Shown piece by piece: positions 46,893-56,833 of a stretch of DNA of 64,000 nt. The notes under the pieces are model-generated. The model made no database searches, was not told where the DNA came from, and saw only the letters and a list, made by a program, of their open reading frames with translations. The stretch comes from Paenibacillus pabuli (GTDB lineage: Bacteria; Bacillota; Bacilli; Paenibacillales; Paenibacillaceae). The DNA lies in assembly GCF_039831995.1 (NCBI RefSeq), contig NZ_JBDOIO010000003.1, forward strand, positions 1,860,001 to 1,924,000, in the 5' to 3' direction. How positions within the stretch are numbered: position 1 is the stretch's first letter; each line of letters opens with the position of its first letter. Made by a program: the position numbers and the translations under genes.

Positions 46893-47417
46893 ATGAACAT
46901 TTATATTGTTTTCGACAGCGAGGGCGGGCATACACAAGCGCTGGCTGAGGCGATTGCTGCAGGGGCAGCCAGTGTGCACGGGGCTACCGTTCACCTGCAT
47001 TCCACCGAAGAGGCAGATGTATACAAACTCGTGGAAATGGACGCCATTATATGGGGATGTCCCGGTCATTTCGGTTCAATCAGCTCCGGTCTGAAGAAAT
47101 GGATCGACAAGCTTGGTTACCTATGGGCTGAAGGTAAACTTGTGGATAAGGTAGGTGCTGTTTTCTGTACGATTGCCACCGAACACGGTGGACTTGAATC
47201 AGCCTTACTTCATCTGCTGACCCCAATGCTGCATCAAGGAATGATTATAACCGGGCTGCCAGGAAACTTTGCCGACAACGCCTTATATGGTTCCTATTAT
47301 GGTGTGGGGGTTACCTGCCCGGTGGACAGTGATGTTCTGCTGAGCGATCAAGGTATTGCCCTTGGCAGGGCCCTCGGAGAACGTGTCGCCCGGATCACCA
47401 ATCGTCTTATCACCTAG
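46893..47417 (+). CDS. Flavodoxin-like NAD(P)H-quinone reductase (WrbA-like)
   Basis: This 174-residue protein has the flavodoxin fold: the FMN loop near the start ([17 protein letters not shown]), the second loop [19 protein letters not shown], and [20 protein letters not shown] in the middle. The segment [18 protein letters not shown] resembles the WrbA end. Such enzymes reduce quinones in two-electron steps and protect from oxidative stress. I chose the ATG at 46893, with GAGGAGG upstream; an earlier ATG at 46869 lies before that site. A divergent MarR gene probably controls it. Confidence 0.85.
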   Translation: MNIYIVFDSEGGHTQALAEAIAAGAASVHGATVHLHSTEEADVYKLVEMDAIIWGCPGHFGSISSGLKKWIDKLGYLWAEGKLVDKVGAVFCTIATEHGGLESALLHLLTPMLHQGMIITGLPGNFADNALYGSYYGVGVTCPVDSDVLLSDQGIALGRALGERVARITNRLIT

Positions 47418-47588
47418 ACCCTGTATCCTTTGACTGATGTACCTTACTTTATTGTTCTCAAGCCTGAATCCCTGCACTTCGCTTTTCCGAAGCAGAGAAA
47501 CATCGCAGGCTTGAGTCCACTCCAAATGAAGTTGCAACCGCCTATTGCAAAACCGCTGCAGATTTGTTTATAATAGCTAATATCTTAA

Positions 47589-47606
47589 AGTTACTTTTAG
47601 TTACTT
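47589..47606. repeat. Direct repeat AGTTACTT upstream of the FAD monooxygenase
   Basis: AGTTACTT occurs at 47589-47596 and 47599-47606 with starts 10 bp apart, one helical turn, about 65 bp before the start codon. It could bind a dimeric regulator. Confidence 0.5.
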
Positions 47607-47668
47607 AATTATTTTTATAAATTTGTTGTCAGAAAGTAATATAATAACATAGCAAGGGAATTTTAGGT

Positions 47669-48781
47669 ATGAATGACAATAATCCATTACAAGTAGATGT
47701 CTGTATTGTTGGAGCAGGACCAGGCGGGGCCCTCCTGTCTTACTTATTGAACCGCCAAGGAATAACAACAGCATTAATCGAGCGTCAGCCTCATCTGCAC
47801 AAGTCGTTTCGCGGTGAACTGCTTAACCAGGACGGCGAAGCTGTACTGAGCAAGCATGGACTATATTCGGGTGTAGCTCAGCTTGGGGCCATGCCTTTGG
47901 AACAGATTCAATACTGGGAGAACGGACAGATTATCCACACGGTTTACCCCGCTGAGGGAGAATCGCATGTGGGCATCCATGTACCGCAGGATCACCTGCT
48001 GGATTTTATTGTGTCACAATCTCAGGCCCTGCCGCACAATCATGAGAGGCTGCTACTTAATACCGTGATGACCGGACTGCTCAGGGATAAGTCAGGAAAA
48101 ACGGTTGGGATCAATGTTCGGCAAAATAGTGTTCCTGCTTCTATTGAAGCAGCCATTATTGTGGGAGCGGATGGGCGATATTCGGCTGTACGCAAACACT
48201 CCAGGCTCACCCCGGATATACGGAAACATGGGTATGATCTGCTATGGGCCCGAATTCCTGCGCCTTCAGGCTGGGAACCAGCGGTTCGCATGGCGAGCAT
48301 GAACGGTCAGCAGCTGGCGCTCTTCTCCCAATACGGCGGTTTTGTACAGATTGGCTGGAATATTCCACAAGGATCCTTCACCAAGCTGCGCGAACAACCC
48401 TTCGCCCCTTTTGTGGAGCAACTTGTGGAAGCCTTCCCTTGTCTTGCAGAATCGGTCGCTGCACATATTCAGACCTGGAGCGATTTTGTACTGTTATCCG
48501 TAGAGAGCAGTTACAGCGAGTCATGGACTCAGGATAATGTGGTTCTGCTCGGTGATGCAGCACATACCATGACCCCTACGGGAGCCTTTGGACTCAATGC
48601 AGCACTTGAAGATGCCGATGTACTTGCAGAGATCATTATTCGGATGGCGTCTGATCAATTCCAATTTACGGAATCCCTGAGGCAGCTGCAAGTGATTCGC
48701 GGCGACAAAGTGAAACAGCAGCTGGCCCGTCAGGTTGAGATGGAATCATCCTTTCAACAGCGTTATGTATCCCTGCGCTAG
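47669..48781 (+). CDS. FAD-dependent monooxygenase
   Basis: This 370-residue protein is a class A flavin monooxygenase. The N-terminal Rossmann motif DVCIVGAGPGGALLSYLL binds FAD, VGADGRYSAVRKHS is the middle DG motif, and VLLGDAAHTMTPTGAFGLNAALEDA is the C-terminal FAD-binding signature. It would hydroxylate an aromatic or other small molecule using NAD(P)H and oxygen; the substrate is unknown. The start is ATG with a modest AAGGGAA. The gene is monocistronic and ends in a bidirectional hairpin. The direct repeats upstream may be regulatory. Confidence 0.9.
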   Translation: MNDNNPLQVDVCIVGAGPGGALLSYLLNRQGITTALIERQPHLHKSFRGELLNQDGEAVLSKHGLYSGVAQLGAMPLEQIQYWENGQIIHTVYPAEGESHVGIHVPQDHLLDFIVSQSQALPHNHERLLLNTVMTGLLRDKSGKTVGINVRQNSVPASIEAAIIVGADGRYSAVRKHSRLTPDIRKHGYDLLWARIPAPSGWEPAVRMASMNGQQLALFSQYGGFVQIGWNIPQGSFTKLREQPFAPFVEQLVEAFPCLAESVAAHIQTWSDFVLLSVESSYSESWTQDNVVLLGDAAHTMTPTGAFGLNAALEDADVLAEIIIRMASDQFQFTESLRQLQVIRGDKVKQQLARQVEMESSFQQRYVSLR

Positions 48782-48810
48782 AAACCGATCAATATCGATA
48801 GCTTATAATT

Positions 48811-48870
48811 AAAATCAAACAGCCGAGGGCTTCTGTTCTGAAGCCCTCGGCTGTTTTGATTCATTTTTGT
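48811..48870. terminator. Bidirectional terminator between FAD monooxygenase and GH2 genes
   Basis: The perfect stem CAGCCGAGGGCTTC with GAAGCCCTCGGCTG around a TGTTCT loop is flanked by AAAATCAAA and TTTTGATTCATTTTT, so it works in both directions. Confidence 0.9.
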
Positions 48871-48872
48871 TA

Positions 48873-51452
48873 TTACACTTCGCTGCCGTTCATTGCACTA
48901 ACCCGAAGCTCCTGCAGCGGCAGGGACTTTTTCTCGGGATGACGCAAATATACTGTTCGGCTCTCGCCTGGAAGCAAGTCAAAATAGTTGTCACTGAACC
49001 GGACACGTCCCAGCGGGAGTTCCAGTTTGACCAATCTGGCAATGGCACCGCTGGCTGTGACGGTTACTGACTGTTCCTCCTCATTCACATGCACACTCAG
49101 CTGGGACTGCGGCAGCACGATATCCTTCGGATCACGGAGAAAGTATCGGTTAAGCGGGGCAGCAAATCCCTCCGATACCAGTTCAATCATGACTTCTTCC
49201 GCACGTCTGCCCTGCAACACGGCTGCCTCGCTTAATGCTCCGACCTTTGAAGAAGATTGGGCTTCAACTTCCACATGTAGTGTATTTGAGTAGATGTTCT
49301 CCCCATTCAATTGATATACATTTACCCGAAGCTGTCCTCTTAACACCTCAAGTTTATCGTTCACGACCCACAATGCAAGGGGCTCACCTGGCTCATGTTC
49401 CAGAGATAGCAGGACCGGATGGAAGAAAGTCTTCCCATAATAAAAGGATGCCTTGGGCAGCAGCTCATAATCAATCATGGACCAGCTCGTTCCCGGCCAG
49501 CTGTCGTTCAGCTGCCACACAAGCGCGCCACTATTCCGGTGCTTGATCCGCCGGAAATGTTCAATTCCGTACCGTAAGCCTTCCGCCTGAGTCAGCATCG
49601 AGTAGTTCATGTACTCTTCAATATTTTGCGGAATTCCCGTGTAACCTTCCATCAGAAGAATACCCTTTTGGTGATTGGTATCCTTGTTGCGATAGGCCAT
49701 CTCCGGACTGCCCCAGTAGAACTGCCCTTCAGGCATATTTTTCTCCAGCGTATAGCGGTTAGCCGAGGCATGCATGCCGAATTCACTGCTGAACAAGGCA
49801 TGGTCCTTTTTATAATTTTTGAACGTCACACCTTCAATGCTGTAGTCGAGCAGCGGCGGTTCACCGTGTTTTCTTGGATAAACAGAACCATGCCATACCT
49901 GCCAGTTGTGACGGTCACCCACGTCCGGATCATTAGCATCACTGCCACCCTTGTCTCCAAACGGCGAAGACGGCCAATACGGACGGGACGGATCCAGACG
50001 TTCCAGTGCCTCAGGAATCAGCTCATGATAGATCAGTTCCCCATAGAACGGACTGGTAATGTCTCCGCTGGCAGACTTCATATCGTAAAGCCAGTCAATC
50101 TCGTTATTGCCGCACCAGAGGGCAAGTGATGCCCGGTTCCGCAGCCTGATCACATTATTTTCAACTTCGCATCTGACATTTTCCATAAAATCATGATTGA
50201 AGTCAGGAAATAATGCATTCGCAAAAGCAAAATCCTGCCACACCAGCACCCCTTGCCGATCACACTCATCGTAAAAGACATCCTTCTCATAGATGCCGCC
50301 TGCCCAGACTCGCAGCATATTCATGTTTCCTTCCACGCTTAGCTCAATAAGCTCCCGGTATCTTGAGGGGGAGATGGCTCCGATCAGATGATCAGCAGGT
50401 ATCCAGTTTGCTCCCTTGGCATATATCTTGATTCCATTCAATATAAAAGCAAATGCGTCTTCTCCCTGTTCATTGTGGAGGGCAAGTTCAATGGTTCGTA
50501 TTCCATAGGGCTCGCTATAACGGTCTACTTCAGTTCCATCGGCGTATAGAATGACCTCCAGCGTATATAAGTACGGTTCACCCAGATCATGTGTCCACCA
50601 TAATTGCGGTGATGGCACAATCAGTGTCGTATCCGCCTGTCCACCTTGTACAGTCAGCGCATCAGCCCGAACCACTTCGTCACCGCCCGCATCCAACAAC
50701 CGGACATCGCACGTCGTGATCACAGCCTGCTTCAGTTGCTGTCTGCTTCGGAAGGACATCACCGATTTTACTTCTGCCGTAACGTTGATAACCGCCTGTC
50801 CTTGGCTGACGGACTCGGTCCGGGCAAACACACTATCCAGCTTCGCCATCCTGCGTCTCTCCAACCGAACTGGGCCCCAGATGCCAACGGTAACCATGCG
50901 CGGTCCCCAGTCCCAGCCGAAATTCATTGCTGCCTTGCGCAGCCATGGCCGTTCCTTCGTATAGGATGACCAATCGAATGTCTCTTTGTCACGGTTGTGC
51001 AGAGATAACGGATCGAATCGAACTGCAATAGCGTTCCACCCATGACGGACCAGTGTCGTTACATTGAAGGTATGGGACATGAGCATGTTGGCTGTTTTCC
51101 CCACTTCATGCCCGTTCACGTAGACCGTTGCAAATGTATCCAAACCTTCGAAGACAAGTTCGAAATACTCCTGGTCTTCTTCCCCCTTCACCAGGTTAAA
51201 GGTGGAGCGGTACCACCATTCCTTTTGCTCGATCCAGCGGCTTTTGGCATCGTTATGTCCGTAGTATGGCGGATCAATGACTCTCCTCGCCACCAATGCC
51301 GAGTGAACATCCCCTGGCACTTCCGCCCCGACCCAGAAGCGGTCATCCAGCGCAGCAGCCGCAATGTCCATGGCCCGCTTTTCCCCGACTTCAAAATGCT
51401 GTATCTTCCATTGACCTGACAAATCCTGACTAGAATCATTCTTCTTCATCAT
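48873..51452 (-). CDS. GH2 beta-mannosidase
   Basis: This 859-residue enzyme cleaves terminal beta-mannosides. GH2 layout: N-terminal jelly roll (QDLSGQWKIQ, WWYRSTFN), immunoglobulin-like middle and TIM barrel. The acid/base is Glu451 in WCGNNEIDW, a motif typical of beta-mannosidases rather than beta-galactosidases. The nucleophile is Glu557 in SSEFGM. There is no signal peptide, so it acts on imported manno-oligosaccharides or N-glycan fragments. I chose the ATG at 51452 with GGGGAG eight bases upstream; the open frame runs on to 51575, overlapping the regulator gene by 47 bp, without a start signal. It is the last gene of the third sugar locus. Confidence 0.93.
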   Translation of the reverse strand: MMKKNDSSQDLSGQWKIQHFEVGEKRAMDIAAAALDDRFWVGAEVPGDVHSALVARRVIDPPYYGHNDAKSRWIEQKEWWYRSTFNLVKGEEDQEYFELVFEGLDTFATVYVNGHEVGKTANMLMSHTFNVTTLVRHGWNAIAVRFDPLSLHNRDKETFDWSSYTKERPWLRKAAMNFGWDWGPRMVTVGIWGPVRLERRRMAKLDSVFARTESVSQGQAVINVTAEVKSVMSFRSRQQLKQAVITTCDVRLLDAGGDEVVRADALTVQGGQADTTLIVPSPQLWWTHDLGEPYLYTLEVILYADGTEVDRYSEPYGIRTIELALHNEQGEDAFAFILNGIKIYAKGANWIPADHLIGAISPSRYRELIELSVEGNMNMLRVWAGGIYEKDVFYDECDRQGVLVWQDFAFANALFPDFNHDFMENVRCEVENNVIRLRNRASLALWCGNNEIDWLYDMKSASGDITSPFYGELIYHELIPEALERLDPSRPYWPSSPFGDKGGSDANDPDVGDRHNWQVWHGSVYPRKHGEPPLLDYSIEGVTFKNYKKDHALFSSEFGMHASANRYTLEKNMPEGQFYWGSPEMAYRNKDTNHQKGILLMEGYTGIPQNIEEYMNYSMLTQAEGLRYGIEHFRRIKHRNSGALVWQLNDSWPGTSWSMIDYELLPKASFYYGKTFFHPVLLSLEHEPGEPLALWVVNDKLEVLRGQLRVNVYQLNGENIYSNTLHVEVEAQSSSKVGALSEAAVLQGRRAEEVMIELVSEGFAAPLNRYFLRDPKDIVLPQSQLSVHVNEEEQSVTVTASGAIARLVKLELPLGRVRFSDNYFDLLPGESRTVYLRHPEKKSLPLQELRVSAMNGSEV

Positions 51453-51528
51453 ATGCCTCGCTCCCCAGATCCCTGAATCATTCCGCACCGAAAACGTTTG
51501 CAGAAACAAGCGCAACCATGTGTATCTG

Positions 51529-53112
51529 CTAGCTTCCTGAAGGCTTGAATGCATATGCCTCTTCGCGAAATTCACTCGGGGTCTTGCCTGTATGTTTTTT
51601 GAACAGCCTGCTAAAGTATTTTACGTCTTCATATCCACTCATGGCAGCGACTTCACTGACTTTTGCAGGAGAGACTGCCAGCATCTCCATTGCCCGCCGT
51701 ATACGCATATTTGTTACAAAGTCCCCAAACGTTATACCTGTTTCTTTCTTGAACAGCTCGCTGAGATGTCCCGGATGCAAATGGATTTGACCTGCCACCT
51801 GCTGAAGGCTGATTTCTTGTGCCAACCCGGATTCCATGTAGGCAATGGCCTTTTGCACATGCGTAGCCTGCCCTTGGCCCATTTGGCTATAATATGTATG
51901 CATCAGGCCATATAAATGGTGAAACAGCATATCCCGAAGGTCCGCAGCATCTGCATCGGGTTCCGGCAGCCATGGTTCATATCGCGCAGGCTCTTCCCTT
52001 CCTATTGCACGCATTGTGCGAACCAGCCAGCGGTGTCCTGCGATGACCGCAGAATGCAAACAGGCATTAAACGATTCCGGCGTTACTTCTGGGTCCATCA
52101 TGAGACCTTTTACAAGCTCTCGTGTCCATGAGGTCAAGGTGACAGGGTCATTATCGAGCAAAAGCGTCCCCAGCACGGTTTCCTCTTCATGCGTGAGTAA
52201 TGTTTTGCCACCCTTGCGGTGCTTTACATCCTCGATGCTCCAGATCTTATCCTCCAACAAACCCAGATATTGAAAAGCTGCGGATGCCGTTAAATAGCTT
52301 TCGTGAAGGTGTACCTCTCCACAAACCGGATGGCCTAAGGCTGCACGCAGCGTACATTTCAGCAGCCGCTCTACATGATTGACTACCGTTCCCAGTATGT
52401 TCTGTAGTTCCTGCTGCCTGCTCGTTAACTGCATAACGCCGATAATCTGTTCCTTTTGAATATGGGTAACGGCACCAGGCAGCATATCTTCCAGCATGTT
52501 TTGCACAGCAAATCTTAAAAGCGCAGCAGAAGAACGACTCCATCCTTGCGCACGAATAACGAACACCTGCTGGTAGGCCTGACACCCATCCAATGAAGAA
52601 ACAGCAAGGTCTGCCGCTTCCGGCTTCAAAAATGCTGGGCACGAACCTGTATTCATATCACCTTCAATAACCCACCGTTCGAACAACCGCTGTCGATTCT
52701 CCCGTAAGAGTCGCCCTTCCTTGGATTTCTCTGCCCAGCGGTCCGTAACTCTTTGTTTGGCCTGAAGAACCGTTTTGATGATTTCTTCCGGTTTGCTCGT
52801 TTTTAACAAATAATCCGTCACGCCCTGGCGAATCGCCTGCTGAGCATAAGAGAAGTCATCGTAACCGGACAAAATAATGACCTCCAGCTCTGGCAGCAAT
52901 CGCAGCCCTTCATCTGCAAGCTCAAGCCCGGTCTTGCCAGTCATACGGATGTCAGTCATCAGAATGTGCGGACGTTCCTCAGCCAACCGGGATAACGCTT
53001 CTTCTGCCGAGGCTGCAGGTGTGAGGAGATCAATCCCCAGCTCGCTCCAGGCAATAACGCTGGCAAGTCCGGTGCGGATGATAACTTCATCATCAACAAT
53101 CAGTAGTCTCAT
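51529..53112 (-). CDS. YesN-type response regulator, AraC output (mannoside locus)
   Basis: This 527-residue regulator has a receiver domain with Asp7/Asp8, phospho-acceptor Asp54 in LMTDIRMTG and the lysine near LLKTSKPEE. The C-terminal AraC domain (about 420-520) shows QVAGQIHLHPGHLSELFKKE and AAMSGYEDVKYFSRLFKKHTG. The ATG with GGAGGAATCGCC overlaps the kinase stop (ATGA type), so translation is coupled. It probably activates the SBP-permease genes and the mannosidase. Confidence 0.93.
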   Translation of the reverse strand: MRLLIVDDEVIIRTGLASVIAWSELGIDLLTPAASAEEALSRLAEERPHILMTDIRMTGKTGLELADEGLRLLPELEVIILSGYDDFSYAQQAIRQGVTDYLLKTSKPEEIIKTVLQAKQRVTDRWAEKSKEGRLLRENRQRLFERWVIEGDMNTGSCPAFLKPEAADLAVSSLDGCQAYQQVFVIRAQGWSRSSAALLRFAVQNMLEDMLPGAVTHIQKEQIIGVMQLTSRQQELQNILGTVVNHVERLLKCTLRAALGHPVCGEVHLHESYLTASAAFQYLGLLEDKIWSIEDVKHRKGGKTLLTHEEETVLGTLLLDNDPVTLTSWTRELVKGLMMDPEVTPESFNACLHSAVIAGHRWLVRTMRAIGREEPARYEPWLPEPDADAADLRDMLFHHLYGLMHTYYSQMGQGQATHVQKAIAYMESGLAQEISLQQVAGQIHLHPGHLSELFKKETGITFGDFVTNMRIRRAMEMLAVSPAKVSEVAAMSGYEDVKYFSRLFKKHTGKTPSEFREEAYAFKPSGS

Positions 53113-54860
53113 GGCGATTCCTCCAGAAAGGGTATGGAAAATGAAATACGGGTCCCCCCGCCAATCCGGCTGTCCATTTCAAGTTGAGAGACCGCACCAT
53201 AATGGAGCAGCAATCTCTCATTTACGTTGTGAATCCCGTAACCACCAGCAGAGGGATTCACTTCCGGCAGTCTTTCCCTCAACTGTTCCAGCCTCTCCTG
53301 TTCCATGCCGACGCCATCATCCAGCACCAGTATGTTCATTCGTGCTTCATCCTGGTCTTGACGTATCATGATGGTAATCGTTCCCGTGCCATCCTTGGGC
53401 TGAATACCATGTACCATGGCATTCTCAACAAGCGGCTGCAGCAGAAGCTTCAGCATCATCCGCTGCTCCAATGCGGGATCCACAATATAATGCACCGAAA
53501 ATTTATCGGGGAAGCGGATGGACTGCACCCGCACATAATGCTGAATATGGGCAATCTCCTGTCCAACCGGACAGAAATCCTTGCCGTTATTCAAGCTAAT
53601 GCGCAGGAAATCACTTAAGCCTTCTACCATATCTGCAATCCGGCTCTCTTTCGACATCAGGGCGATCCAGTGAATGGACGAAAGGGTGTTATACAGAAAA
53701 TGGGGATTGATCTGTGCTTGAAGTGCTCTGAGATCTGCTTCTTTCTTGCGGGCTTCACCGCGTATGACCTCTTCCTTCAGGCTCTCGATATGTGCGCCGA
53801 GCAGATTATAACTCTCTCCCAGTCTGCCGATCTCATCATCACTTTCAGATCGGAACAAGGGCAGCGGCCGATCCGGGTCAATACGGGACAAATGCCTGGT
53901 GAGCACACGGAGCGGCCTTGTCACGCGGCGGACGGTAAACCAGACAAGTCCTGCGCAGATGACAGCCGAAGCAACTACGGCTACAGCCGTGAGTATCAGA
54001 ATATAACCGTTCTCAGACTTGTACTGATCGTAAGGTACTGTTCCGGTCAACGTCCATCCCGTCAGCTGTTCCGGATAATAGAGTAGCGTCCGTTTATTAT
54101 CTCCGCTGCCATACGTGGTTGTCCCGCTCTCACCTTGCTGAATCAGCGTCTTCACTCCCGGCTCGACCTGCTCCAGCGTCTGCCCAAGCCGGGATTTATC
54201 CATGGAAGACAGGATCTCTCCAGATCGTCCGATCAGCTCCAAACGGCCTTCGCCCCTGCCAAGCCCAAGCGCGGCCCAGTCTTTGGAAATCGCTTTTTCA
54301 TCCAGGCTGATGGCGAGCCATCCGATGGGCCGATAATCATGAATGCTGCGGATGGGACGCAATAAGGTGATCACATTTTGTATCCCTGCATAGTTGCGGA
54401 CCGGGTAGACGCCGGTCCACGTTTTGACCGCATCGCCACGAGGAGCTGGAGGATCGGAAGTACCCGGTTCATACCAGGTCGCAGTTGTCAGTACAGCATC
54501 AAACCGATCCGGATATATCGCTATATTCGCAATATATTTCTTAGATGCTGCCAGATTGGTCATCCTGCCGACAATATCCACGCGGTCCAGTTCATGATCT
54601 TCATTGCGGCTCAGATACTGCTGAATATCGCGCTCTCCAATCAGGAAAATCGAAATATTCTCGGCATCCTGCAGCATATAGCGAAGATTGGCTTCCACCT
54701 GTTTCAGTGTGTCCATACCGGACAGTTTCGTCTTCTGCTCGGTAATGCGGGAAGAGATCAGAAACGCGAACAGACCCAGCGCCAGAAGCGGCACAATCAT
54801 GGAGGCAGTTACGACAACCGAGAGCTTCCTCTGCAGCGAAGATGTGAGCCAGCTTCCCAA
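53109..54860 (-). CDS. YesM-type sensor histidine kinase (mannoside locus)
   Basis: This 583-residue kinase has helices near 15-35 and 280-305, an extracellular sensor between them, a HAMP domain (TRHLSRIDPDRPLPLFRSESD region), the phospho-acceptor His387 in QAQINPHFLYN, the N box LQPLVENAMVHG and G box DDGVGM. The start is TTG, supported by AGGAGG seven to eight bases upstream. It follows the permease genes by 29 bp and is thus part of the transport operon. Confidence 0.92.
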   Translation of the reverse strand: MGSWLTSSLQRKLSVVVTASMIVPLLALGLFAFLISSRITEQKTKLSGMDTLKQVEANLRYMLQDAENISIFLIGERDIQQYLSRNEDHELDRVDIVGRMTNLAASKKYIANIAIYPDRFDAVLTTATWYEPGTSDPPAPRGDAVKTWTGVYPVRNYAGIQNVITLLRPIRSIHDYRPIGWLAISLDEKAISKDWAALGLGRGEGRLELIGRSGEILSSMDKSRLGQTLEQVEPGVKTLIQQGESGTTTYGSGDNKRTLLYYPEQLTGWTLTGTVPYDQYKSENGYILILTAVAVVASAVICAGLVWFTVRRVTRPLRVLTRHLSRIDPDRPLPLFRSESDDEIGRLGESYNLLGAHIESLKEEVIRGEARKKEADLRALQAQINPHFLYNTLSSIHWIALMSKESRIADMVEGLSDFLRISLNNGKDFCPVGQEIAHIQHYVRVQSIRFPDKFSVHYIVDPALEQRMMLKLLLQPLVENAMVHGIQPKDGTGTITIMIRQDQDEARMNILVLDDGVGMEQERLEQLRERLPEVNPSAGGYGIHNVNERLLLHYGAVSQLEMDSRIGGGTRISFSIPFLEESP

Positions 54861-54889
54861 TTCTTTTCCTCCTCTGGATGCGCTTTCGT

Positions 54890-55765
54890 TTACCCTTTAA
54901 CCGCTCCAGCCGTCATGCCTTTCATAACCTGTTCCTGAAAAACAAGGTATAGAATAATGGTCGGAATAACCGACAGCGTCATGGCGGCCAGTGTTAATCC
55001 ATAATCCGTCTGGTATCCGTCTGCGAAGTTTGCAATCGCCAGCGGTAACGTTTTCAATCCTGTTTTGTTAATAAACACGAGTGCGAACGAAAAGTCATTC
55101 CAAGCATGCAAAAAACTCAAAATCGTAACGGTGGACAGCGCAGGCACTGACATCGGCAGCATGATTCGGGTAAACAGTCCCCACAGGCCTGTTCCATCGA
55201 TAAAAGCTGCCTCTTCAATATCACGCGGTACACTTGTCAGATAAGCCGTCAGTACAAAGATGGCTGTTGGCAATGCAAACGCCGTATATGGCAGGATTAA
55301 TGCCCAATACGTATTCAACAGGGACATCTGCTTCATTAAAATGAACAAAGGAACCAGTGTGCTATGAATGGGAATCAGCATGCCTACAACGAAAAAGGTC
55401 ATGACCAGCCCTTTCCAGCGGAACTGGAATCGTGCCAGGATAAATGAAGCAAGAGCTGCAATAAACAATGTCAAAATCAATGATCCCAGAGATACAACCA
55501 GCGAGTTGCCAAACGCCGTCCCCAGTTTGGAGCTTTCCCATGCATTGCTGAAATTGGCCACATTCCATTGGGCCGGCAAGCCAAATGGTCTGCTGTAGAA
55601 ATCTTCATTCGTTTTGAACGCACTAATCACCAGCCAGTAAAACGGATACAATGTTAAAATACCATACACCGTCAGCAGCGTCCAAACAATTCCGCTGCGT
55701 AGCCGGCGAACCGGATGGCTTGAGGCTCTTCCCGGCGATGGCATCGTTACAGGTGTCGTACTCAT
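54890..55765 (-). CDS. CUT1 ABC permease, MalG type (mannoside importer)
   Basis: This 291-residue protein has six helices and the EAA loop EEAAFIDGTGLWGLFTRIMLPMS; the end FQEQVMKGMTAGAVKG is typical of the second CUT1 permease. It follows the first permease by 18 bp. Confidence 0.93.
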   Translation of the reverse strand: MSTTPVTMPSPGRASSHPVRRLRSGIVWTLLTVYGILTLYPFYWLVISAFKTNEDFYSRPFGLPAQWNVANFSNAWESSKLGTAFGNSLVVSLGSLILTLFIAALASFILARFQFRWKGLVMTFFVVGMLIPIHSTLVPLFILMKQMSLLNTYWALILPYTAFALPTAIFVLTAYLTSVPRDIEEAAFIDGTGLWGLFTRIMLPMSVPALSTVTILSFLHAWNDFSFALVFINKTGLKTLPLAIANFADGYQTDYGLTLAAMTLSVIPTIILYLVFQEQVMKGMTAGAVKG

Positions 55766-55783
55766 TACAGTTCCTCCTCTCTT

Positions 55784-56662
55784 CTAGTTCTCTTTTCTCT
55801 TGCGACTGGTCACCCACTGGCTTGTTCCGATGAGCAGCAGGGAGATCAGTACGATGGTTGTCGAGATCGCACTACCGAAACCGTAACGGTAGGTCGTAAA
55901 GGTTGAATTATACATATACGTAGCGAGCAGCTCGGTTGCATGAGCTGGACCACCTTTGGTCATGATGTACACCAGATCAAACGATTTCAGACTGCCCGAA
56001 ATGCACAGAATGATCGCCACCTGCACGGTGCCCCAGATCATGGGCAGAGAGATCGACACCAGCTTACGGATACCCGATGCGCCGTCGATTTTGGCAGCAT
56101 CATGAATTTCACCCGGAATGTTTTGCAGCGCAGAGATGAAAATAATAAGGTACAAACCAACGAAGCTCCACAACAGTGGCGGTACCAGAGAGAAGATCGC
56201 TATCTTGTCGTCAGATAACCATTGCAGTTTCCAGCTCTCCAGCCCGAGCGCATCCAGCAGGAAGTTCAGGATTCCGATCTGCGGATGATAGATATATTGC
56301 CAGATCATGCCGATGACCACCGTAGACAAAACCATCGGCAGGAAGACAGCGGAGCGCAGAAAGCGCTGCAGGGGATTACTTTTGTGCAATATGACTGCCA
56401 GCATCAGCGCTAATGGAATCTGCCCAAACACGGAGGCCAAGACAAAAATGACGTTGTTTTTCAGTGCTCGCCAGAATACCGGGTCATGCCAGATCTCCAC
56501 GTAGTTATTCAGACCAATATACTTGGACTCCCCAATGCCGGACCAGTTGAAGAAGCCGTAATAGGCTGACCATACAACCGGCACAAATACAAACAATGCA
56601 TATATGATGACTGCCGGAGCAAGCCCCAGCATGATAAAACGACGACTGCGCAGTGCGTTCAT
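55784..56662 (-). CDS. CUT1 ABC permease, MalF type (mannoside importer)
   Basis: This roughly 292-residue protein has six helices and the EAA loop HDAAKIDGASGIRKLVSISLPM. The ATG at 56662 has GGGAAG about seven bases upstream; an in-frame ATG at 56680 is possible. This pair is closer to the classical MalF/MalG group than the LplB/YtcP permeases of the other two loci. Confidence 0.9.
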   Translation of the reverse strand: MNALRSRRFIMLGLAPAVIIYALFVFVPVVWSAYYGFFNWSGIGESKYIGLNNYVEIWHDPVFWRALKNNVIFVLASVFGQIPLALMLAVILHKSNPLQRFLRSAVFLPMVLSTVVIGMIWQYIYHPQIGILNFLLDALGLESWKLQWLSDDKIAIFSLVPPLLWSFVGLYLIIFISALQNIPGEIHDAAKIDGASGIRKLVSISLPMIWGTVQVAIILCISGSLKSFDLVYIMTKGGPAHATELLATYMYNSTFTTYRYGFGSAISTTIVLISLLLIGTSQWVTSRKRKEN

Positions 56663-56727
56663 TCCTTCACTTCCCTTCATTAATGCCTTACCTATCCCCT
56701 TCGTACAATGGATCTTGCAAATGAGAA

Positions 56728-56762
56728 CGGAAAACCCCTCCCCTGCCGGGAAGGGGCAATAA
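56728..56762 (-). terminator. Attenuating terminator between the lipoprotein and permeases
   Basis: On the minus strand GCCCCTTCCC...GGGAGGGG forms a GC-rich hairpin followed by TTTTCC. It mirrors the hairpin behind the lipoprotein of the galactan locus. Confidence 0.7.
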
Positions 56763-56833
56763 CTGCTCAGCCAGTCTCATTCAGTACGAATCACTGGGCA
56801 TTTCAACTCATGACCCATTTGTCATCCAGTCTG

